Shown here in pieces: positions 62,612 through 64,000 of a DNA stretch of 64,000 nt. The position numbers and the translations under genes are program-made. The first letter of the stretch is position 1. Each line of letters begins with the position of its first letter. The stretch is from Planctomycetia bacterium (GTDB lineage: Bacteria > Planctomycetota > Planctomycetia > Pirellulales > PNKZ01): the NCBI GenBank assembly GCA_021413845.1, contig JAIOPP010000109.1, forward strand, positions 40,799 to 104,798, read 5' to 3'. The notes under the pieces are model-generated. The model was not told the DNA's origin, searched no databases, and saw only the letters and a program-made list of their open reading frames with translations.

Positions 62612-64000
62612 ATGGAAGCCGCAACGGTTTCGCCTAAGCCCACGCACCATGAGCACCAAAGCTTTTGGGTCTGGGTCATGTGTCTTACGGGCGTCGACTA
62701 CTTCAGCACGCTCGGTTATCAGCCGTCGATCGCCTTCGAGGCGGCCGGCATCGTCGCCCCGATCGCGACGATCGTCTTGGTGCTCGTTACCCTGTTCGGC
62801 GCGCTTCCCGTCTATTCCCACGTCGCCTCGCGCTCGACCGAAGGGCAAGGTTCGATCGCGATGCTCGAGCGGTTGATGCGCGGTTGGACCGGGAAAGTGG
62901 TCGTGCTCTCGCTGCTCGGCTTTGCCGCGACCGACTTCGTCATTACGAAAACTCTCTCGGCCGCCGATGCGGTCGAGCACTTGATGCACAATCCGATCTG
63001 GAAAGCACACGCACCGGGCTTCCTACAGGCCTGGGGGACCGACGGTCAGCGCGTGGCTCTGACGATGGGAATGCTCGTGCTACTCGGGGCCAGCTTTTTG
63101 CGGGGCATGCGCGAAGTGGTGGGGTTGGCCGTCGTGATCGTCGGCGTCTATCTCACGCTCAACGCCGTCGTCATCGGTAGCGGGCTCGTCTATCTGATCG
63201 GTCACCCGGATCGCTTTCAGCTCTGGCTGCAACATCTTCAAGAAGGTTCCGCGGCTTGGCACATTCCGCAAGGACATCTGCCGGCGATGGGGGACGGTTG
63301 GGGCGCGGTGGCGATGATCAGCATTCTGATCTTCCCGAAGCTCGCGCTCGGCCTTTCCGGTTTCGAAACCGGAGTGGCGGTGATGCCGCTCATTAAGGGC
63401 GACGCCGATGATACGCTGGAGCATCCGAAGGGGCGCATTCGCAACGCGAAGAAACTGCTTCTGACGGCGGCCTTGATCATGTCGGTCTGCTTGCTCGGTT
63501 CGTCGCTCGTTACGGCGATGCTGATCGATCCCGCCGACATGGCGCACGGCGGCCCAGCTGAACATCGGGCTCTGGCGTTCATTGCGCATGGTCAAAGTAG
63601 TTATCTGGTCGCGAATCCGATTTTCGGCGACATCTTCGGCACGATCTACGACATCGCGACGATCGTGATCCTCGGCTTCGCCGGCGCGAGTGCGATGACG
63701 GGCTTGCTCAGTCTCGTGCCTCGTTATCTTCCGCGCTACGGCATGGCGCCGGAATGGGCCCGCGTAACGCATTGGCTGGTGATCGCCTTCACGGTGATCA
63801 ACTTGTTCGTCACTTGGATCTTCAATGCCGACGTCAGCGCGCAAGGGGGCGCCTATGCGACCGGCGTGCTGGTGCTGATGAGCAGCGCGTGCGTTGCGAC
63901 GGTGATCGACGTGTTCCGGAGTCGAGCCGGGAAGTTCATATTGTTTCGCATTCCGTGGAAGTATTTGGCGATCGGTGTCGTGTTCGTTTACACGACCGGG
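62612..64000 (+). CDS. APC-superfamily amino-acid permease, cut by window end
   Basis: The reading frame from the ATG at 62612 runs without a stop to the window edge, giving 463 residues so far. It has the APC-type start (VWVMCLTGVDYFSTLGYQPS) and about ten hydrophobic segments, e.g. IATIVLVLVTLFGALPVYS and VVLSLLGFAATDFVITKTLS. GVDYFSTLGYQPSIA and GFAATDFVITKTLSAADA resemble proton-coupled amino-acid permeases. The true length and C-terminus lie beyond 64000. There is no nearby catabolic gene to name the substrate. No strong ribosome-binding site is seen before the start. Confidence 0.85.
   Translation, partial: MEAATVSPKPTHHEHQSFWVWVMCLTGVDYFSTLGYQPSIAFEAAGIVAPIATIVLVLVTLFGALPVYSHVASRSTEGQGSIAMLERLMRGWTGKVVVLSLLGFAATDFVITKTLSAADAVEHLMHNPIWKAHAPGFLQAWGTDGQRVALTMGMLVLLGASFLRGMREVVGLAVVIVGVYLTLNAVVIGSGLVYLIGHPDRFQLWLQHLQEGSAAWHIPQGHLPAMGDGWGAVAMISILIFPKLALGLSGFETGVAVMPLIKGDADDTLEHPKGRIRNAKKLLLTAALIMSVCLLGSSLVTAMLIDPADMAHGGPAEHRALAFIAHGQSSYLVANPIFGDIFGTIYDIATIVILGFAGASAMTGLLSLVPRYLPRYGMAPEWARVTHWLVIAFTVINLFVTWIFNADVSAQGGAYATGVLVLMSSACVATVIDVFRSRAGKFILFRIPWKYLAIGVVFVYTTG

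Overview
The window looks like a chromosomal segment of a planctomycete, most likely of the Pirellulales type. The best markers are an adjacent DUF1552 / DUF1592-type cytochrome gene pair, a YTV-repeat secreted protein, a sulfatase, several GTG/TTG starts, very large secreted proteins of unknown function, and a moderately high GC content with long antisense reading frames that code for nothing. No rRNA, tRNA, CRISPR array or prophage was seen.

Layout. 1-3.1 kb: a secreted M20 amidohydrolase, two overlapping membrane-protein genes and a small secreted protein. 3.1-9.0 kb (minus): an oppA-B-C-D-F peptide-uptake operon in which oppA carries an internal deletion and frameshift that opens its frame into oppB. 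9.4-11.2 kb: an ArsR regulator with a strong terminator, an SPOUT RNA methyltransferase, a small protein and a cupin. 11.4-22.2 kb (plus): a housekeeping run of purA, uppS, cdsA, phoH, a 7TM-HD phosphohydrolase, ybeY, recO, a BamD-like and an LptE-like lipoprotein, and folP. It links nucleotide synthesis, lipid-carrier and phospholipid synthesis, rRNA maturation, repair and outer-membrane assembly. proA and a lone fliM follow.

24.9-33.3 kb: a sulfatase, a receiver-only response regulator, an ECF sigma factor with a small membrane protein behind it, an MscS-type channel, an unknown gene, speA and a RimI-like acetyltransferase. 33.5-44.2 kb (minus): two overlapping giant genes encoding 2378 and 1190 residues. 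I read them as three related units, each with a signal-peptide-like start, a large beta-rich body and a C-terminal membrane hairpin. This is the most unusual block in the window.

44.3-54.8 kb: an inositol-phosphatase family gene, an intergenic region with an orphan terminator, an unknown gene, PTS enzyme I, then an apparent operon of prolyl oligopeptidase, a membrane-anchored barnase/RNase Sa-type ribonuclease and its barstar-type inhibitor. An HtrA-like protease, a PaiB-like flavoprotein, a LutA-like Fe-S protein and an NADPH-FMN reductase follow. 54.8-64 kb: the YTV-repeat protein, a REP-like palindrome cluster beside a truncated REP-associated transposase, the DUF1552/DUF1592 pair, a SpsF-like cytidylyltransferase and an APC-family permease cut by the window edge.
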